DNA of 64,000 bases, from the NCBI GenBank assembly GCA_947498645.1, contig CANMKS010000001.1, positions 1-64,000 on the forward strand, in the 5' to 3' direction. Positions 43,387 through 54,057 of this stretch are shown here, piece by piece. The notes below the pieces were generated by a model. The model ran no database searches, was not told the DNA's origin, and was given only the letters and a program-made list of their open reading frames with translations. The DNA comes from an uncultured Paracoccaceae bacterium. GTDB taxonomy: Bacteria; Pseudomonadota; Alphaproteobacteria; Rhodobacterales; Rhodobacteraceae. A program made the position numbers and the translations under genes. Positions within the stretch are counted from its first letter, which is position 1; the number at the start of each line of letters is the position of its first letter.

Positions 43387-45575
43387 TAAAAACTCTGCGG
43401 GTCGATGTCGATCGCCATGCGCAGATTGGTCGGCAGACGGAACTGCCCCGCCCATTTTGCCAATGCCTGCTGCAAAGGAGCCGTCTTTGCGGCCTTCACC
43501 AGCAACCTGACCCGATGGCGCCCGCGCACCCGCGCGATGGGCGCTGGTGCAGGGCCAAAGACCTGCGCCCCAATCTGCCGTAATGGCGCATCCATTCGCG
43601 CCATTTCCGCCCCAAGATCAAAGACGTCCTGCACGTTTGGACTGCTCAGGATGATCCCCGCCATGCGCCCGTAGGGCGGCACGCCTGCGGCTCTGCGTTC
43701 TTCTGCCTCTGCGGCCCAGAAACTTTCCTCATCACCTGCCAGTATGGCGCGGATCACCGCATGTTCCGGTTGATAGGTCTGCAACAGTGCCTCGCCCGGT
43801 GTCTCTGCCCGGCCGGCACGCCCTGCAACCTGCCGCATCAGTTGAAACGTGCGTTCAGCCGCCCGCAGGTCAGACCCTTGCAAGCCAAGATCCGCGTCAA
43901 TCACGCCCACAAGCGTCAGCAATGGAAAGTTATGCCCTTTGGCCACCAACTGGGTGCCGATGATGATATCCGTCGCACCCTGCGCGATCTCTTCGATATG
44001 CGCCTTCATCGCGCGGGCAGAACCATAAAGATCAGACGAAAGCACCGCGACCCGGGCATCGGGGAACAGCGCCGCAACCTCTTCGCCCATACGTTCCACG
44101 CCGGGGCCGACGGCGCTCAGCCGGTCTTCGGCCGCGCAACTGGGGCATTGGGTTGGCATCGGTTTGGTGTCGCCGCATTGGTGACACATCAGCCGTTTCA
44201 GGAAACGGTGTTCCACCATGCGCGCATCACATTGATCACAACCTATCTGATGCCCGCAGGCCCGACACAGCGTGATCGGTGCATAGCCCCGCCGGTTGAG
44301 AAAAATCAGCGATTGTTCACCCTTTTCCAGCCGTTGCTGGATCGCGCGCCGCAGGGTGGGTGACACCCAACTGCCCCCCGGCAGATCCTCGGCCCGCATA
44401 TCAATGGCTGCCATCTTTGGCATCACCGCCGCCCCAAACCGCGATGTCAGTTCCAACCGCTGATATTTGCCTGTTTCCACATTGGCCCAGCTTTCCAGCG
44501 ACGGCGTGGCTGAGGCCAGAACCACCTGCGCCCCGTTGATTGCCGCCCGCAGCACGGCCATATCGCGGGCATTATAAAGCACGCCGTCTTCTTGCTTGTA
44601 CGATGTGTCGTGTTCCTCGTCGACGACGATCAGCCCGATATCCTGATATGGCAAAAACAACGCCGACCGCGCGCCAACAACCAATTGCGCATCGCCCTGC
44701 CCGACCATGCGCCAGCAACGGCGCCGTTCGGTCATGGTCACGCCGGAATGCCATTCGGCGGGTTTCATGCCGAAACGTGCTTCGACCCGCGTGATAAACT
44801 CACCCGACAATGCGATTTCTGGCAAGAGCACCAGCGCCTGCCGGCCCATGCGCAGGCATTCGGCAACCGCCTCCAGGTAGACTTCTGTTTTGCCAGAGCC
44901 AGTCACGCCCTTCAGCAATGTCGTTCCGTAGCCGTCACTGCGAAGGGACGCGCGCAAGGCCGCGGCGCCTGCGGCCTGATCTGCGCTGAGTTCCTTGCCG
45001 CCATAGTCGGGATCAAGTGCGGGATAGGCTGTGTCGCGCGGCGCCTGTTCTTCGGAAACAGCCCCCAATTTGACAAGCCCTTTGACGACGGATGTGCCCA
45101 CGCCCGCCATCTCGGCCACCTCGCCCAAGGTGAAGGACAGCCCGCCATAGTCACGCAGCACGCCCAGCACCTTTTCACGCGCACCGGTCATGCGGTCCGG
45201 AGTCACGTCGCCCAGACGGTAAACCTTGCGCATGGATTGCGCATCACCCAGGCCCGGCGCGCGCGTGGCAAGGCGCAGCATCGCAGGCATCGGGGTCAGT
45301 GTGTATTCAGCGGCACGGGTCAGGAACTGGCGCATCTCATCCCGCATGGGCGCCACATCCAGAACGCGGATGACCGCCCGCACCTTGTTGTAATCAAAGT
45401 CCCCTTTGCCCGCGCCCCAAATCACACCCAGCACCTTGCGCGGGCCCAGCGGCACCTCGACAAAGGCACCCAGATGACAACCGCCTTCGGGTGCCTTATA
45501 ATCAAGCACACGGTTCAGCGGCTGCGTCGTCAGCACGCCGACAAGGTCACCTTCGTGGAAATAGCTGTCGGTCAT
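43383..45575 (-). CDS. priA: Primosomal protein N' (PriA helicase)
   Basis: 730-residue replication-restart helicase that reloads the replisome at stalled forks. The N-terminal 3'-end-binding domain has FVEVPLGPRKVLGVIWG, Walker A is GVTGSGKTEVY, and motif II is VVDEEHDTSYKQED. The zinc cysteines occur as CRACGHQIGCDQC and CHQCGDTKPMPTQCPSC, and the helicase C-terminal motifs include QVAGRAGR. The ATG at 45575 follows AAAGGCAGCA and begins MTDSYFHEGDLVGV. Confidence 0.95.
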   Translation of the reverse strand: MTDSYFHEGDLVGVLTTQPLNRVLDYKAPEGGCHLGAFVEVPLGPRKVLGVIWGAGKGDFDYNKVRAVIRVLDVAPMRDEMRQFLTRAAEYTLTPMPAMLRLATRAPGLGDAQSMRKVYRLGDVTPDRMTGAREKVLGVLRDYGGLSFTLGEVAEMAGVGTSVVKGLVKLGAVSEEQAPRDTAYPALDPDYGGKELSADQAAGAAALRASLRSDGYGTTLLKGVTGSGKTEVYLEAVAECLRMGRQALVLLPEIALSGEFITRVEARFGMKPAEWHSGVTMTERRRCWRMVGQGDAQLVVGARSALFLPYQDIGLIVVDEEHDTSYKQEDGVLYNARDMAVLRAAINGAQVVLASATPSLESWANVETGKYQRLELTSRFGAAVMPKMAAIDMRAEDLPGGSWVSPTLRRAIQQRLEKGEQSLIFLNRRGYAPITLCRACGHQIGCDQCDARMVEHRFLKRLMCHQCGDTKPMPTQCPSCAAEDRLSAVGPGVERMGEEVAALFPDARVAVLSSDLYGSARAMKAHIEEIAQGATDIIIGTQLVAKGHNFPLLTLVGVIDADLGLQGSDLRAAERTFQLMRQVAGRAGRAETPGEALLQTYQPEHAVIRAILAGDEESFWAAEAEERRAAGVPPYGRMAGIILSSPNVQDVFDLGAEMARMDAPLRQIGAQVFGPAPAPIARVRGRHRVRLLVKAAKTAPLQQALAKWAGQFRLPTNLRMAIDIDPQSFY

Positions 45576-45658
45576 TGCTGCCTTTGTGGGTTTTCGCCGC
45601 CTGCCCAATCAGGTAAACGCTGGCTCAACAAACACCAACCCATGCCCGGAGTGAAGAG

Positions 45659-46312
45659 ATGAAGTTTTTCGTAGATACAGCCGAGATCGACCAGATCAAA
45701 GAACTTAACGATCTTGGCATGGTGGATGGGGTCACGACGAACCCGTCACTGATCGCCAAATCGGGCCGTGACATTCTGGAAGTCACCAAAGAAATCTGTG
45801 ACCTTGTGGATGGTCCTGTGTCCGCCGAAGTGGTGGCACTGGATGCCGAAACCATGCTGGCCGAAGGCCGCAAGCTGGCAAAGATCGCTGACAATATTGC
45901 GGTGAAGGTTCCGCTGACCTGGGCCGGTTTGCAGACCTGCAAGACACTGTCGGACGAAGGCACGATGGTCAACGTCACCCTGTGTTTCTCGGCCAATCAG
46001 GCATTGCTGGCGGCCAAGGCCGGCGCTACATTCATCAGCCCCTTTATTGGCCGTCTGGATGATATCAACCTTGATGGGCTTGAGCTGATCGAGGATATCC
46101 GCACGATCTATGACAACTATGGCTTTGGCACCAACATTCTTGCCGCCTCCATCCGTTCGGCCAACCACATGAGCGATTGCGCCAAGATCGGCGCAGATGT
46201 GGCAACGGCACCGCCGAATGTGATCAAGGCGATGGCGAACCACGTTTTGACCGATAAAGGTCTGGCCGGGTTTATGGCCGACGTTGAAAAGGCCGGTATC
46301 AAAATTCTGTAA
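45659..46312 (+). CDS. Fructose-6-phosphate aldolase/transaldolase (TalC/FSA type)
   Basis: 217-residue small transaldolase-family enzyme ([20 protein letters not shown]). The Schiff-base lysine is in [13 protein letters not shown], and [15 protein letters not shown] and [13 protein letters not shown] follow. It may act in the pentose phosphate pathway as transaldolase or as fructose-6-phosphate aldolase; short sequences of this type are hard to tell apart. GGAGTGAAGAG precedes the ATG. A perfect palindrome follows the stop by ten bases. Confidence 0.9.
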   Translation: MKFFVDTAEIDQIKELNDLGMVDGVTTNPSLIAKSGRDILEVTKEICDLVDGPVSAEVVALDAETMLAEGRKLAKIADNIAVKVPLTWAGLQTCKTLSDEGTMVNVTLCFSANQALLAAKAGATFISPFIGRLDDINLDGLELIEDIRTIYDNYGFGTNILAASIRSANHMSDCAKIGADVATAPPNVIKAMANHVLTDKGLAGFMADVEKAGIKIL

Positions 46313-46322
46313 GATGCCACGG

Positions 46323-46348
46323 GTAAGGTGGATCATGATCCACCTTAC
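46323..46348. repeat. REP-like perfect palindrome
   Basis: 26 bases, GTAAGGTGGATCA followed by its exact reverse complement TGATCCACCTTAC. The outer GTA(A/G)GGTGG...CCACC(C/T)TAC sequence and the following ATCCCA match the palindrome at 23353-23403, so the two belong to one family. It lies after the transaldolase stop and may help end its transcript. Confidence 0.75.
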
Positions 46349-46462
46349 ATCCCACCCCAACTAGGGCAAAAGTGCCACGTTTGGCACTTTGCCGCCAAAA
46401 AGCCTGCGACAAGCGGCGTAACCCTCTGCTATGTTGACAAAAAACAAAGCAGAGCAGGCACA

Positions 46463-47158
46463 ATGAACCAACAAATTATGGCGGATGATCTTCGTGAAAA
46501 GATCATCGCAAACCCTGATGTCCTTTTGGAAGATCACGATCTGATGCGCGCCCTTGTGGGGGCCAGCGAAACCGGGGCGGGTGGCAATGTCGTTGACCTG
46601 CGCTCTGTCGCGATGGATCGGCTTGAGGCGCGTTTTGACCGTCTTGAAGACAACCACCGCAATGTCATTGCCGCCGCCTATGATAATCTGGCAGGCACCA
46701 ATCAGGTTCACCGCGCGATCCTGCGCATGATGGATGCCAGCACATTTGCCCAGTTCCTTACCGATCTGACCGGCGAAGTGGCCGATATCCTGCGTGTCGA
46801 TGCGATCCGCCTCGTGCTGGAAAGCCGCGACAACGAAGAGCTTAACAACGATGGCACCACGGTTGCCGTGATGCCAGAGAACTATGTCGACGGCTACATC
46901 ACCCTTGGACGCAATATGCCCGCCCGCCAGATCACCCTGCGCCCATTCCACAAGGTTGGCGGTAGCCTTTACGGCCCCCGCGCCGAATACATCAAGTCCG
47001 AGGCCTGCCTGAAGGTTGACCTTGGCCCCGATCATCTGCCCGCCATGCTGGTCATGGGCAGCGAAGACCCTTTGCAGTTCACCCCCCAACAGGGCACCGA
47101 CCTTCTGACGTTCTTTGCCGGTGTCTTTGAACGGGTTGTGCGGCGCTGGTTGGCGTAA
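46463..47158 (+). CDS. DUF484 family protein
   Basis: 231-residue GAF-like DUF484 protein: PDVLLEDHDLMRALVGA near the start, LEARFDRLEDNHRNVIAAA, the GAF-like core LTGEVADILRVDAIRLVLES and a C-terminal FAGVFERVVRRWL. In many proteobacteria DUF484 genes sit immediately before xerC, as here with a five-base gap. The function is unknown. The start ATG at 46463 follows AGAGCAGGC. Confidence 0.88.
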   Translation: MNQQIMADDLREKIIANPDVLLEDHDLMRALVGASETGAGGNVVDLRSVAMDRLEARFDRLEDNHRNVIAAAYDNLAGTNQVHRAILRMMDASTFAQFLTDLTGEVADILRVDAIRLVLESRDNEELNNDGTTVAVMPENYVDGYITLGRNMPARQITLRPFHKVGGSLYGPRAEYIKSEACLKVDLGPDHLPAMLVMGSEDPLQFTPQQGTDLLTFFAGVFERVVRRWLA

Positions 47159-47162
47159 ACCG

Positions 47163-48077
47163 ATGATCGCGCCTGCCCTGTCAGACGCATCCAACGCATG
47201 GCTCGCTCATCAACGCGCCCTTGCGGGCGCTGCCGAGAACACGTTGAAAGCCTATCAGACCGACGTTCTGGGTTTTCTGGCCTTCATGACACAGCACAAC
47301 GGCGGGTCGCAGGGCCTTGCACCCATTGCCCGCGTCAGCGTGCGCGATATGCGTGCATGGATGGCCCATGAGCGCGGGCGCGGCGTGGGTGCCCGGTCTT
47401 TGGCGCGCGCCCTCTCTGCGGTGAAATCCTTTTACAAATGGTTGGCCGAGCGTGAAGGGTTTGAGCCGACAGCGGTCCTGTCGACCCGTTCGCCCAAGTT
47501 TCAGCGCAAACTGCCCCGCCCGCTTGAAGAATCTGCGGCCGCACAGATGATCGAAACCGTCGCGTTTCAATCAAAAGAGCCCTGGATCGCGGCGCGGGAC
47601 GTTGCTGTTGTCACCCTGCTTTATGGCTGCGGTTTGCGGATCTCCGAGGCGCTTGGCCTGACTGGCACCGATGTTCCCCTTCCGGAGGTTCTTCGCATCA
47701 CGGGTAAAGGTGGCAAAGAACGCATCGTGCCTGTCATTGACGCCGCCCGTGATGCTGTTGATGCCTATCTGGATCTTTGCCCATACCCCGTTGAACCCGA
47801 CACACCAATCTTTCGCGCGGTGCGCAGCGGCCCACTCTCACCACGTGTGATCCAAAGGGTGATGGAGCAGGCGCGCCTGCAACTTGGCCTGCCGGCCACT
47901 GCCACCCCACATGCAATGCGCCATTCGTTTGCAACCCATCTGCTTGCTGCGGGGGGTGATTTGCGCGCGATTCAGGAACTTCTTGGTCATGCCTCATTAT
48001 CGACAACACAGGCCTATACAGCCGTCGATGCCGCACATCTGATGTCGGTTTATGAAAAGGCCCACCCCAAGGCGTGA
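47163..48077 (+). CDS. xerC: Site-specific tyrosine recombinase XerC
   Basis: 304-residue recombinase that works with XerD at dif to resolve chromosome dimers. The full catalytic set is present: R159 in YGCGLRISEAL, K182 in TGKGGKERIV, H250 and R253 in HAMRHSFATHLL, H276 in LGHASLS and nucleophile Y285 in TTQAYT. The SAM-like core-binding domain occupies the first ~105 residues. It follows DUF484 by five bases. Unlike the recombinase at 13.7-14.8 kb, it is complete. Confidence 0.93.
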   Translation: MIAPALSDASNAWLAHQRALAGAAENTLKAYQTDVLGFLAFMTQHNGGSQGLAPIARVSVRDMRAWMAHERGRGVGARSLARALSAVKSFYKWLAEREGFEPTAVLSTRSPKFQRKLPRPLEESAAAQMIETVAFQSKEPWIAARDVAVVTLLYGCGLRISEALGLTGTDVPLPEVLRITGKGGKERIVPVIDAARDAVDAYLDLCPYPVEPDTPIFRAVRSGPLSPRVIQRVMEQARLQLGLPATATPHAMRHSFATHLLAAGGDLRAIQELLGHASLSTTQAYTAVDAAHLMSVYEKAHPKA

Positions 48078-48120
48078 CTATCGCGTTGCCCCACCCGTCA
48101 AATTAAAGCATGAAACTGCC

Positions 48121-48819
48121 ATGACACTCCGTACCAAAGCCCTTCTTGTTCACCTGTTCACAGCGACCGGTGCCGTTTTTGCCATGCTCGCAATGCTGGC
48201 CGCCGTGCAAGAACAATGGAGCCTGATGTTTCTCTGGCTTGTTGTGGCCTTTTTTGTGGACGGCATTGATGGCCCCTTGGCGCGCAAATATGATGTAAAG
48301 ACCAATGCCCCCGCATTTGATGGGGTTTTGCTGGATCTGATCATCGACTATCTGACCTATGTGTTTGTGCCCGCATACGCCCTGTTCAAATCAGGGCTTT
48401 TGCCCGGTTGGACAGGTTGGTTTGCGATCATCATCATCACCTTTGCATCTGCGATGTATTTTGCCGACACACGCATGAAAACAAAGGATAATTCCTTTTC
48501 CGGGTTTCCGGGCTGCTGGAACATGCTGGTGCTGGTGATCTTTGCGTTGCAACCCAATTTCTGGGTGTCGCTGGTGCTGGTCGCCAGCCTTGCCATCACG
48601 ATGTTTGTTCCCCTGAAATTCGTGCATCCTGTGCGGACCGAACGCTGGCGCATGATCACGCTGCCGATGGCACTGGCATGGACGTTCTTTGCGGGCTGGG
48701 CGGCTTGGGTGGATTTCCATCCCGAAAGCTGGGCGCATTGGGGTTTGATCATCACGTCAGTTTATCTGCTGTTTGCCGGTGTCAGTCAGCAAATCATTCC
48801 CGAGCGTAAGATCGCCTAA
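48121..48819 (+). CDS. pcs: Phosphatidylcholine synthase
   Basis: 232-residue CDP-alcohol phosphotransferase-family membrane enzyme that condenses CDP-diacylglycerol with choline, the bacterial Pcs route. The motif D-G-x-D-G-x2-A-R...G-x3-D-x3-D is seen as FVDGIDGPLARKYDV then FDGVLLDLIIDY. About eight hydrophobic helices follow, with the Pcs-typical GCWNMLVLVIF. The ATG at 48121 lies 43 bases after xerC. Phosphatidylcholine is a normal lipid of Rhodobacterales. Confidence 0.9.
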   Translation: MTLRTKALLVHLFTATGAVFAMLAMLAAVQEQWSLMFLWLVVAFFVDGIDGPLARKYDVKTNAPAFDGVLLDLIIDYLTYVFVPAYALFKSGLLPGWTGWFAIIIITFASAMYFADTRMKTKDNSFSGFPGCWNMLVLVIFALQPNFWVSLVLVASLAITMFVPLKFVHPVRTERWRMITLPMALAWTFFAGWAAWVDFHPESWAHWGLIITSVYLLFAGVSQQIIPERKIA

Positions 48820-49265
48820 ATCAACAGCCCCGCAGCGCCCTCCAGCTTGAGCAGTTCTACTTTCGCCTCAATCCCGCCCGCACCGGAATAGCCACCAAGC
48901 CCATCTGCCGCCAGAACACGGTGGCAGGGAATGAAGATCGCGATGGGGTTTGCGCCGCAAGCCTGTCCGATGGCTTGTGCTGAAACGTCCAGTTCCTTTG
49001 CCAGATCCCCGTAGGTCCGCGTTTCGCCATAAGGAATGGCGCAAAGAGCCGCGTAGAACCTTTGCTGAAAATCGCTGCCACGCGGGGCGAGTGGCAGTGC
49101 AAAATCTTGCAGATCGCCCGCGAAATAGGCGGCCAGTTCTGCGGTGGCCCGATCGTAAAGCGGCCCGCTGGTCAGGTTTCCCGCGTCATTCCAAAGCAGT
49201 TGGGTTATCGCGCCGTCCTGCGCATTGGCCCCAAGCGGCCCCACGACAGAGGAGGCGCAGATCAC
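48816..49265 (-). CDS. ogt: Methylated-DNA--protein-cysteine methyltransferase
   Basis: 149-residue DNA repair protein that removes O6-alkyl groups from guanine onto its own cysteine. The active site is IFIPCHRVLAADG, preceded by the helix-turn-helix-like PYGETRTYGDLAKELDVSAQ and the arginine-finger region GQACGANPIA. The start is a GTG whose last bases overlap the thioesterase stop (GTGA). There is no AdaA domain, so it is the constitutive Ogt type. Confidence 0.92.
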   Translation of the reverse strand: MICASSVVGPLGANAQDGAITQLLWNDAGNLTSGPLYDRATAELAAYFAGDLQDFALPLAPRGSDFQQRFYAALCAIPYGETRTYGDLAKELDVSAQAIGQACGANPIAIFIPCHRVLAADGLGGYSGAGGIEAKVELLKLEGAAGLLI

Positions 49266-49699
49266 ACCTTAAGCCCCCGCACCGCCATCATTGTGGCGGT
49301 GATGGTCGCAACCGTCGATTCCTTCGTGCCATCAACGGCAATCGCGCGCCCTTCTGTAAAGGTCAGCGTCCGCCCCGATTTGATCACTTCACCTTCGAAC
49401 CGGAACGACTGCCCCCGTGCAGGCGCCATGAAGCTGCATTTGAATTCAACCGTCAGCACTTCGCTTTCGGCGTCCATCAGTGTCAGCGCTGCAAACCCAC
49501 AAGCGCTGTCCATGCCCGAGGTGATCACGCCTGCATGGATGAACCCGTGATGCTGCGAAAATGACGGGTTGAACGGCATTTCCAGTACGACCCGTCCCGG
49601 TGCGACGTCGGCAACCGTGATCCCCATTGTTGCCATCGCACCCTGACGATCAAAGTCCGCCCGCATACGTTCAACGGATTGGGGATCACCGTAATCCAT
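49262..49699 (-). CDS. PaaI-type hotdog-fold thioesterase
   Basis: 145-residue acyl-CoA thioesterase-like protein with the PaaI core FSQHHGFIHAGVITSGMDSA near 50-70, holding the catalytic aspartate, then FKCSFMAPARGQSF and VIKSGRTLTFTEGRA. The substrate is unknown. It is sandwiched in an ileS-thioesterase-ogt chain of overlapping stops and starts (TGATG and GTGA), so all three are translationally coupled. Confidence 0.88.
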   Translation of the reverse strand: MDYGDPQSVERMRADFDRQGAMATMGITVADVAPGRVVLEMPFNPSFSQHHGFIHAGVITSGMDSACGFAALTLMDAESEVLTVEFKCSFMAPARGQSFRFEGEVIKSGRTLTFTEGRAIAVDGTKESTVATITATMMAVRGLKV

Positions 49700-52635
49700 C
49701 AGCCAAGTGCCGTGTTGCAGCGGCTACAGACACCGGCGTGACGATGCGTGCCCACATCCGGCAGGATTTTCCAGCAGCGTTGGCATTTGTCACCTGTCGC
49801 GCGATCAAAGACAACCGCAACGTCTGCAACATCGTCCAGGCGGAATGCATCTGCTGGCGCGGCGTCGGTTGAAACGAAGATGCCGGACGTGATGCACAGA
49901 TCGTCAAAGCTGACGGTTTCCAGCAGCTTTGCGGTGTCACCGCTCACGTAGACGGTTGGTGCCGCCTCGAGCGATGCGCCGATCACTTTGGCGGTCCGCT
50001 CAACCTCCAACGCGCCTGTCACCACGCGGCGCACTTTGCGCACATCGGCCCATTTGGCGGCAAGTTCAGCGTCCTGCCAAGCAGAAGGCGTCTCAACGAA
50101 ATCCTCCAGATGGACCGAGCTTTCGTCGCCGGGGAACCGTTCCAGCCAGACCTCTTCCATGGTGAAGGTCAGCATCGGGGCCAGCCATTTGGTGATGCGG
50201 TGGAACAGGATGTCCAGCACCGTGCGGGCCGCCCGACGACGCAACGTATCGCCGTCACAATAGAGCGCATCCTTGCGGATATCGAAGTAGAACGCAGAGA
50301 GGTCAACCGTGGCGAAGGTAAAGACCGCCTGAAACACACCCTGAAAATCATAAGCTGCGTAGCCTTCGCGGACTTTGACATCCAACTCGGCCAGACGGTG
50401 CAAGACCCAGCGTTCCAATTCCGGCATATCCGCCGGTTCGACCCGGTCGCTTTCGGTGAAATCAGACAGTGACCCCAGCATATAGCGCAACGTGTTGCGC
50501 AAACGGCGGTAGCTATCGGCCACACCTTTCAGGATCTCGTCCCCGATCCGCAAGTCAGCCGTGTAATCTGACTGCGCCACCCAAAGCCGCAGAATGTCAG
50601 CGCCGTATTGCTGGACCACCTGTTCGGGCGCGATGGTGTTGCCGATGGATTTGGACATTTTCATGCCCTTCTGATCCAGCGTGAACCCGTGGGTCAGTAC
50701 ACCGCGATAAGGGGCGTGCCCCATGGTGCCGCAGGCCTGCAACATCGACGAATGGAACCAGCCACGGTGCTGGTCGGTGCCTTCAAGGTAAAGGTCAGCC
50801 ATGCCGTCCGTTGATCCATCTGCACGGTCGCGCAACACAAATGCATGGGTTGAGCCGGAATCGAACCATACGTCCAGGATATCGAACACCTGCACATAGT
50901 CTTCGTGGTTGACGTCATTGCCAAGCAACCGCTCTTTTGCGCCGTCCTTATACCATGCGTCAGCGCCTTCTTCTTCAAACGCTTGTAGCACGCGGGCATT
51001 CACGGCCTCATTGCGCAGCAGGTAGTCGGGATCGGTGGGTTGTGCGTCTTTCTTGACAAAACAGGTCAGCGGCACACCCCAGGCACGCTGGCGTGACAGC
51101 ACCCAATCAGGTCGCGCCTCGATCATTGCATGCAGACGGTTGCGCCCTTTCTGCGGTGTCCATGTCACCAACTCGTCGATGGAGCGCAGCGCGCGTTCGC
51201 GGATCGTGGTGCCGTAGGTGTCCTGCCCGTCGCCGACAGCTTTGTCGATGGCGGCAAACCATTGCGGCGTGTTGCGATAGATGACCGGCGCTTTGGACCG
51301 CCACGAATGAGGATAGCTGTGCTTGATCACGCCGCGCGCGAACAGGCCACCCACCTCGGCAAGCTTAGCAATGACGGCCGCGTTGGCGTCACCTTCCCAA
51401 GGATTGGTTTTGTTTTTCTTGTTGGGTTTGTCGCGCATGATCTTTTTGCCGCCAAAGAACGGCAGGCCTTGGCGGAACGATCCGTCTTCAATGACGTTGT
51501 AGGTTATGACCTGCTCAAGCATGCCAAGATCGCGGTAAAGCTCAAACTCTTCCATACCGTGCGATGGAGCGCAGTGAACAAAGCCGGTGCCCTCATCATC
51601 GGTCACAAAATCGGCAGCGCGGAAATCACGGGCGTCGTCCCATTCAGCATGATAGTCCAACCCAGCGTTCAAAAGCGCATCAGCATTTAGAGGATGTGAC
51701 AGCGATGTATTCGACAGATCACCGGCATCGCCCACGCGGGAAAAGGCATCGACACGGGCCTTGGCAAACACTCCTTCAGCCAGCCTATCGGCCAATACAT
51801 AACGCTCACCCTTGGTGACCCAGTTGTCTTCGGGCGCGTCGGTGACTTCGTAAACACCGTAGGAGATATCATTGGAATAAACGACAGCCTTGTTGGACGG
51901 CATAGTCCAAGGCGTCGTTGTCCAGATCACGACAGACGCACCTTTGATGGCATCATTGTCGGTGTCGCGCACAGGGAACTTTACCCAAACGGTAAAGCTT
52001 TCCTTATCAAGATACTCTACCTCCGCCTCGGCCAGTGCTGTCTTTTCCACCGGCGACCACATCACAGGCTTGGACCCTTGATAAAGCGTGCCGTTCATCA
52101 GGAATTTCTGGAATTCCTCTGCGATCACCCGTTCGGCGTGGAAATTCATTGTCAGGTACGGATCGGCCCAGTTCCCGGTGATCCCAAGGCGCTGAAACTC
52201 TTCGCGTTGGATGTCGACCCAGCCTTCGGCGAATTTGCGGCATTCCTGACGGAAATCTACGACGTTTACGTCATCCTTGTCGCGCCCCTTGGCGCGGTAT
52301 TTTTCTTCGATCTTCCATTCGATAGGCAGACCGTGGCAGTCCCATCCGGGGATATAGCGGGCATCTCTGCCCATCATCTGCTGGCTGCGCACCACCATAT
52401 CCTTGAGTATCTTGTTAAGCGCGTGGCCGATGTGCAGATGCCCGTTCGCATAGGGAGGGCCATCGTGCAGGGTGAAGGGCGCACGGCCCTCTTTTTCGCG
52501 CAGGCGGTCGTAGACCCCGATCTGTGCCCAGCGCGCCAGCCACTCAGGCTCGCGTTTAGGCAGGCCCGCCCGCATCGGAAAATCGGTGCGTGGCAGGTTC
52601 AGGGTTGATTTATAGTCAGTGGTTTCGGCGCACAT
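49699..52635 (-). CDS. ileS: Isoleucyl-tRNA synthetase
   Basis: 978-residue class I synthetase with editing domain. The HIGH motif is in [13 protein letters not shown] near 65 and the editing (CP1) domain spans about 200-410 ([31 protein letters not shown]). KMSKS is in [13 protein letters not shown]. The anticodon-binding domain and a C-terminal zinc finger ([22 protein letters not shown]) follow. The zinc finger and length identify the bacterial (mupirocin-sensitive) type. Confidence 0.96.
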   Translation of the reverse strand: MCAETTDYKSTLNLPRTDFPMRAGLPKREPEWLARWAQIGVYDRLREKEGRAPFTLHDGPPYANGHLHIGHALNKILKDMVVRSQQMMGRDARYIPGWDCHGLPIEWKIEEKYRAKGRDKDDVNVVDFRQECRKFAEGWVDIQREEFQRLGITGNWADPYLTMNFHAERVIAEEFQKFLMNGTLYQGSKPVMWSPVEKTALAEAEVEYLDKESFTVWVKFPVRDTDNDAIKGASVVIWTTTPWTMPSNKAVVYSNDISYGVYEVTDAPEDNWVTKGERYVLADRLAEGVFAKARVDAFSRVGDAGDLSNTSLSHPLNADALLNAGLDYHAEWDDARDFRAADFVTDDEGTGFVHCAPSHGMEEFELYRDLGMLEQVITYNVIEDGSFRQGLPFFGGKKIMRDKPNKKNKTNPWEGDANAAVIAKLAEVGGLFARGVIKHSYPHSWRSKAPVIYRNTPQWFAAIDKAVGDGQDTYGTTIRERALRSIDELVTWTPQKGRNRLHAMIEARPDWVLSRQRAWGVPLTCFVKKDAQPTDPDYLLRNEAVNARVLQAFEEEGADAWYKDGAKERLLGNDVNHEDYVQVFDILDVWFDSGSTHAFVLRDRADGSTDGMADLYLEGTDQHRGWFHSSMLQACGTMGHAPYRGVLTHGFTLDQKGMKMSKSIGNTIAPEQVVQQYGADILRLWVAQSDYTADLRIGDEILKGVADSYRRLRNTLRYMLGSLSDFTESDRVEPADMPELERWVLHRLAELDVKVREGYAAYDFQGVFQAVFTFATVDLSAFYFDIRKDALYCDGDTLRRRAARTVLDILFHRITKWLAPMLTFTMEEVWLERFPGDESSVHLEDFVETPSAWQDAELAAKWADVRKVRRVVTGALEVERTAKVIGASLEAAPTVYVSGDTAKLLETVSFDDLCITSGIFVSTDAAPADAFRLDDVADVAVVFDRATGDKCQRCWKILPDVGTHRHAGVCSRCNTALG

Positions 52636-52878
52636 GGGTGGCGTCCTTTAAGCAGTCGTTCAGGGGAATAGCGAAGGCACGGTGCGCACACGCTGACACC
52701 TTTTCCCGGCAGGCGTGAAAGGTTCAGGCCGCCGGGCAAATAATGCTTATGCTCATCTGCCGCAACATATCGCGGCTTATAGGCCGCACGCGCGCGAGGG
52801 TAAAGCCTCTGTTCGTCGCGGACATGGCAAGTAAGATACGCATTGCCAGAGGCGACAGGCATCGCCAAAAGCATTGCC

Positions 52879-54057
52879 ATGAAGAAGATGCGTATTGCGA
52901 TTGTTGGCGCCGGGATTGGCGGCTTGACGGCGGCAGCGTTGCTGGCTGATCGCGGTCATAGGGTGACTTTGCTGGACCAGTTCACAGCGCCGCAACCGGT
53001 GGGCTCGGGGCTTGTTATTCAGCCGGTTGGCCAGACTGTACTGGATCATGTTGGCGCGGGCGATGCAGCACGTGCCAAGGGAAACCCGATCACACGCATG
53101 TTGGGCCATGAAGCCTGCAACAATCGCTGCGTTCTGAACGTTTGGTACGACAGACGCGCGGGCGGTCAGTTTGGCTTGGCGATCCATCGCGCCAGCCTGT
53201 TCGCGGCGCTTTATGACGCGGTGATGACACGGGACATTGCGGTTTTGCCCAATGCGCAGGTCACCGCCACGCGCTCGGGCATGATAGATACGCGCGATGG
53301 CAAGACACATGGCCCTTTTGATCTGGTTGTTGACAGTGCCGGCGCCCGTTCGCCGCTGTCGCCGATCACTGCAAGGGATCTACCTTATGGCGCGATCTGG
53401 GGCACGGTGGATTGGCCCGAAACCACTCTGCCGCAAAACCAGTTGAGCCAGTGTTACCGCAAGGCCGACCGGATGCTTGGCGTTTTGCCCATTGGCACGT
53501 TGCCCGCAGAAACCACGCCGAAAGCGGCCATTTTCTGGTCGATGCCCCGCGATGATCATGCAAATTGGGCCGCTGCCGGGCTTGAGGCATGGCGCGCAGA
53601 GGCATCCGCGCTTTGGCCCGATTTTGCGCCATTTGCGGCGCAGGTGACGGACCTTGGGCAAATGACGATGGCCCGTTACGCGCATGGTACGTTGCGCAAG
53701 CCATGGTCGCCCGGCTTGGTGCATATCGGCGATGCTGCCCATCGGGCCAGCCCGCAGCTGGGGCAAGGGGCCAATATGGCGCTTTTGGATGCGATGGCGC
53801 TGGCGCGCGCATTGGATCAGGCGGAAGGTGATGCCGCCCTTGCCCTATATGCCGCGGCCCGGCGCTGGCATGTGTTGACCTATCAGGCAATGAGTGCGGC
53901 ATTCACCCCGCAGTACCAGTCCGACAGCCGCTGGCTGCCGGTTTTGCGCGACCGTGTGCTTTTTCCTTTGTCGCAGGTGCCGCCGGGGCCAAAGGTGCTG
54001 ACCGCGATTGTCTGCGGCACAATGATGCGCCCTTTGGGGCGGTTGGGACGGCTTTAG
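52879..54057 (+). CDS. FAD-dependent aromatic-type monooxygenase
   Basis: 392-residue class A flavoprotein monooxygenase: N-terminal ADP-binding GAGIGGLTAAALLADRGH, a DSAGARSPLSP motif, and the second FAD motif LVHIGDAAHRASPQLGQGAN that places FAD next to the hydroxylation site. It resembles salicylate- or 6-hydroxynicotinate-hydroxylase-like proteins, but the substrate is unknown and no aromatic pathway genes lie nearby. The ATG at 52879 is used. It is convergent with the extensin-like gene, overlapping by four bases. Confidence 0.85.
   Translation: MKKMRIAIVGAGIGGLTAAALLADRGHRVTLLDQFTAPQPVGSGLVIQPVGQTVLDHVGAGDAARAKGNPITRMLGHEACNNRCVLNVWYDRRAGGQFGLAIHRASLFAALYDAVMTRDIAVLPNAQVTATRSGMIDTRDGKTHGPFDLVVDSAGARSPLSPITARDLPYGAIWGTVDWPETTLPQNQLSQCYRKADRMLGVLPIGTLPAETTPKAAIFWSMPRDDHANWAAAGLEAWRAEASALWPDFAPFAAQVTDLGQMTMARYAHGTLRKPWSPGLVHIGDAAHRASPQLGQGANMALLDAMALARALDQAEGDAALALYAAARRWHVLTYQAMSAAFTPQYQSDSRWLPVLRDRVLFPLSQVPPGPKVLTAIVCGTMMRPLGRLGRL

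Noticed and set aside
52599-52880. 93-codon frame upstream of ileS on the minus strand
   Set aside because: No family, and it overlaps the ileS start and the FAD monooxygenase promoter region; GC-driven open frame.
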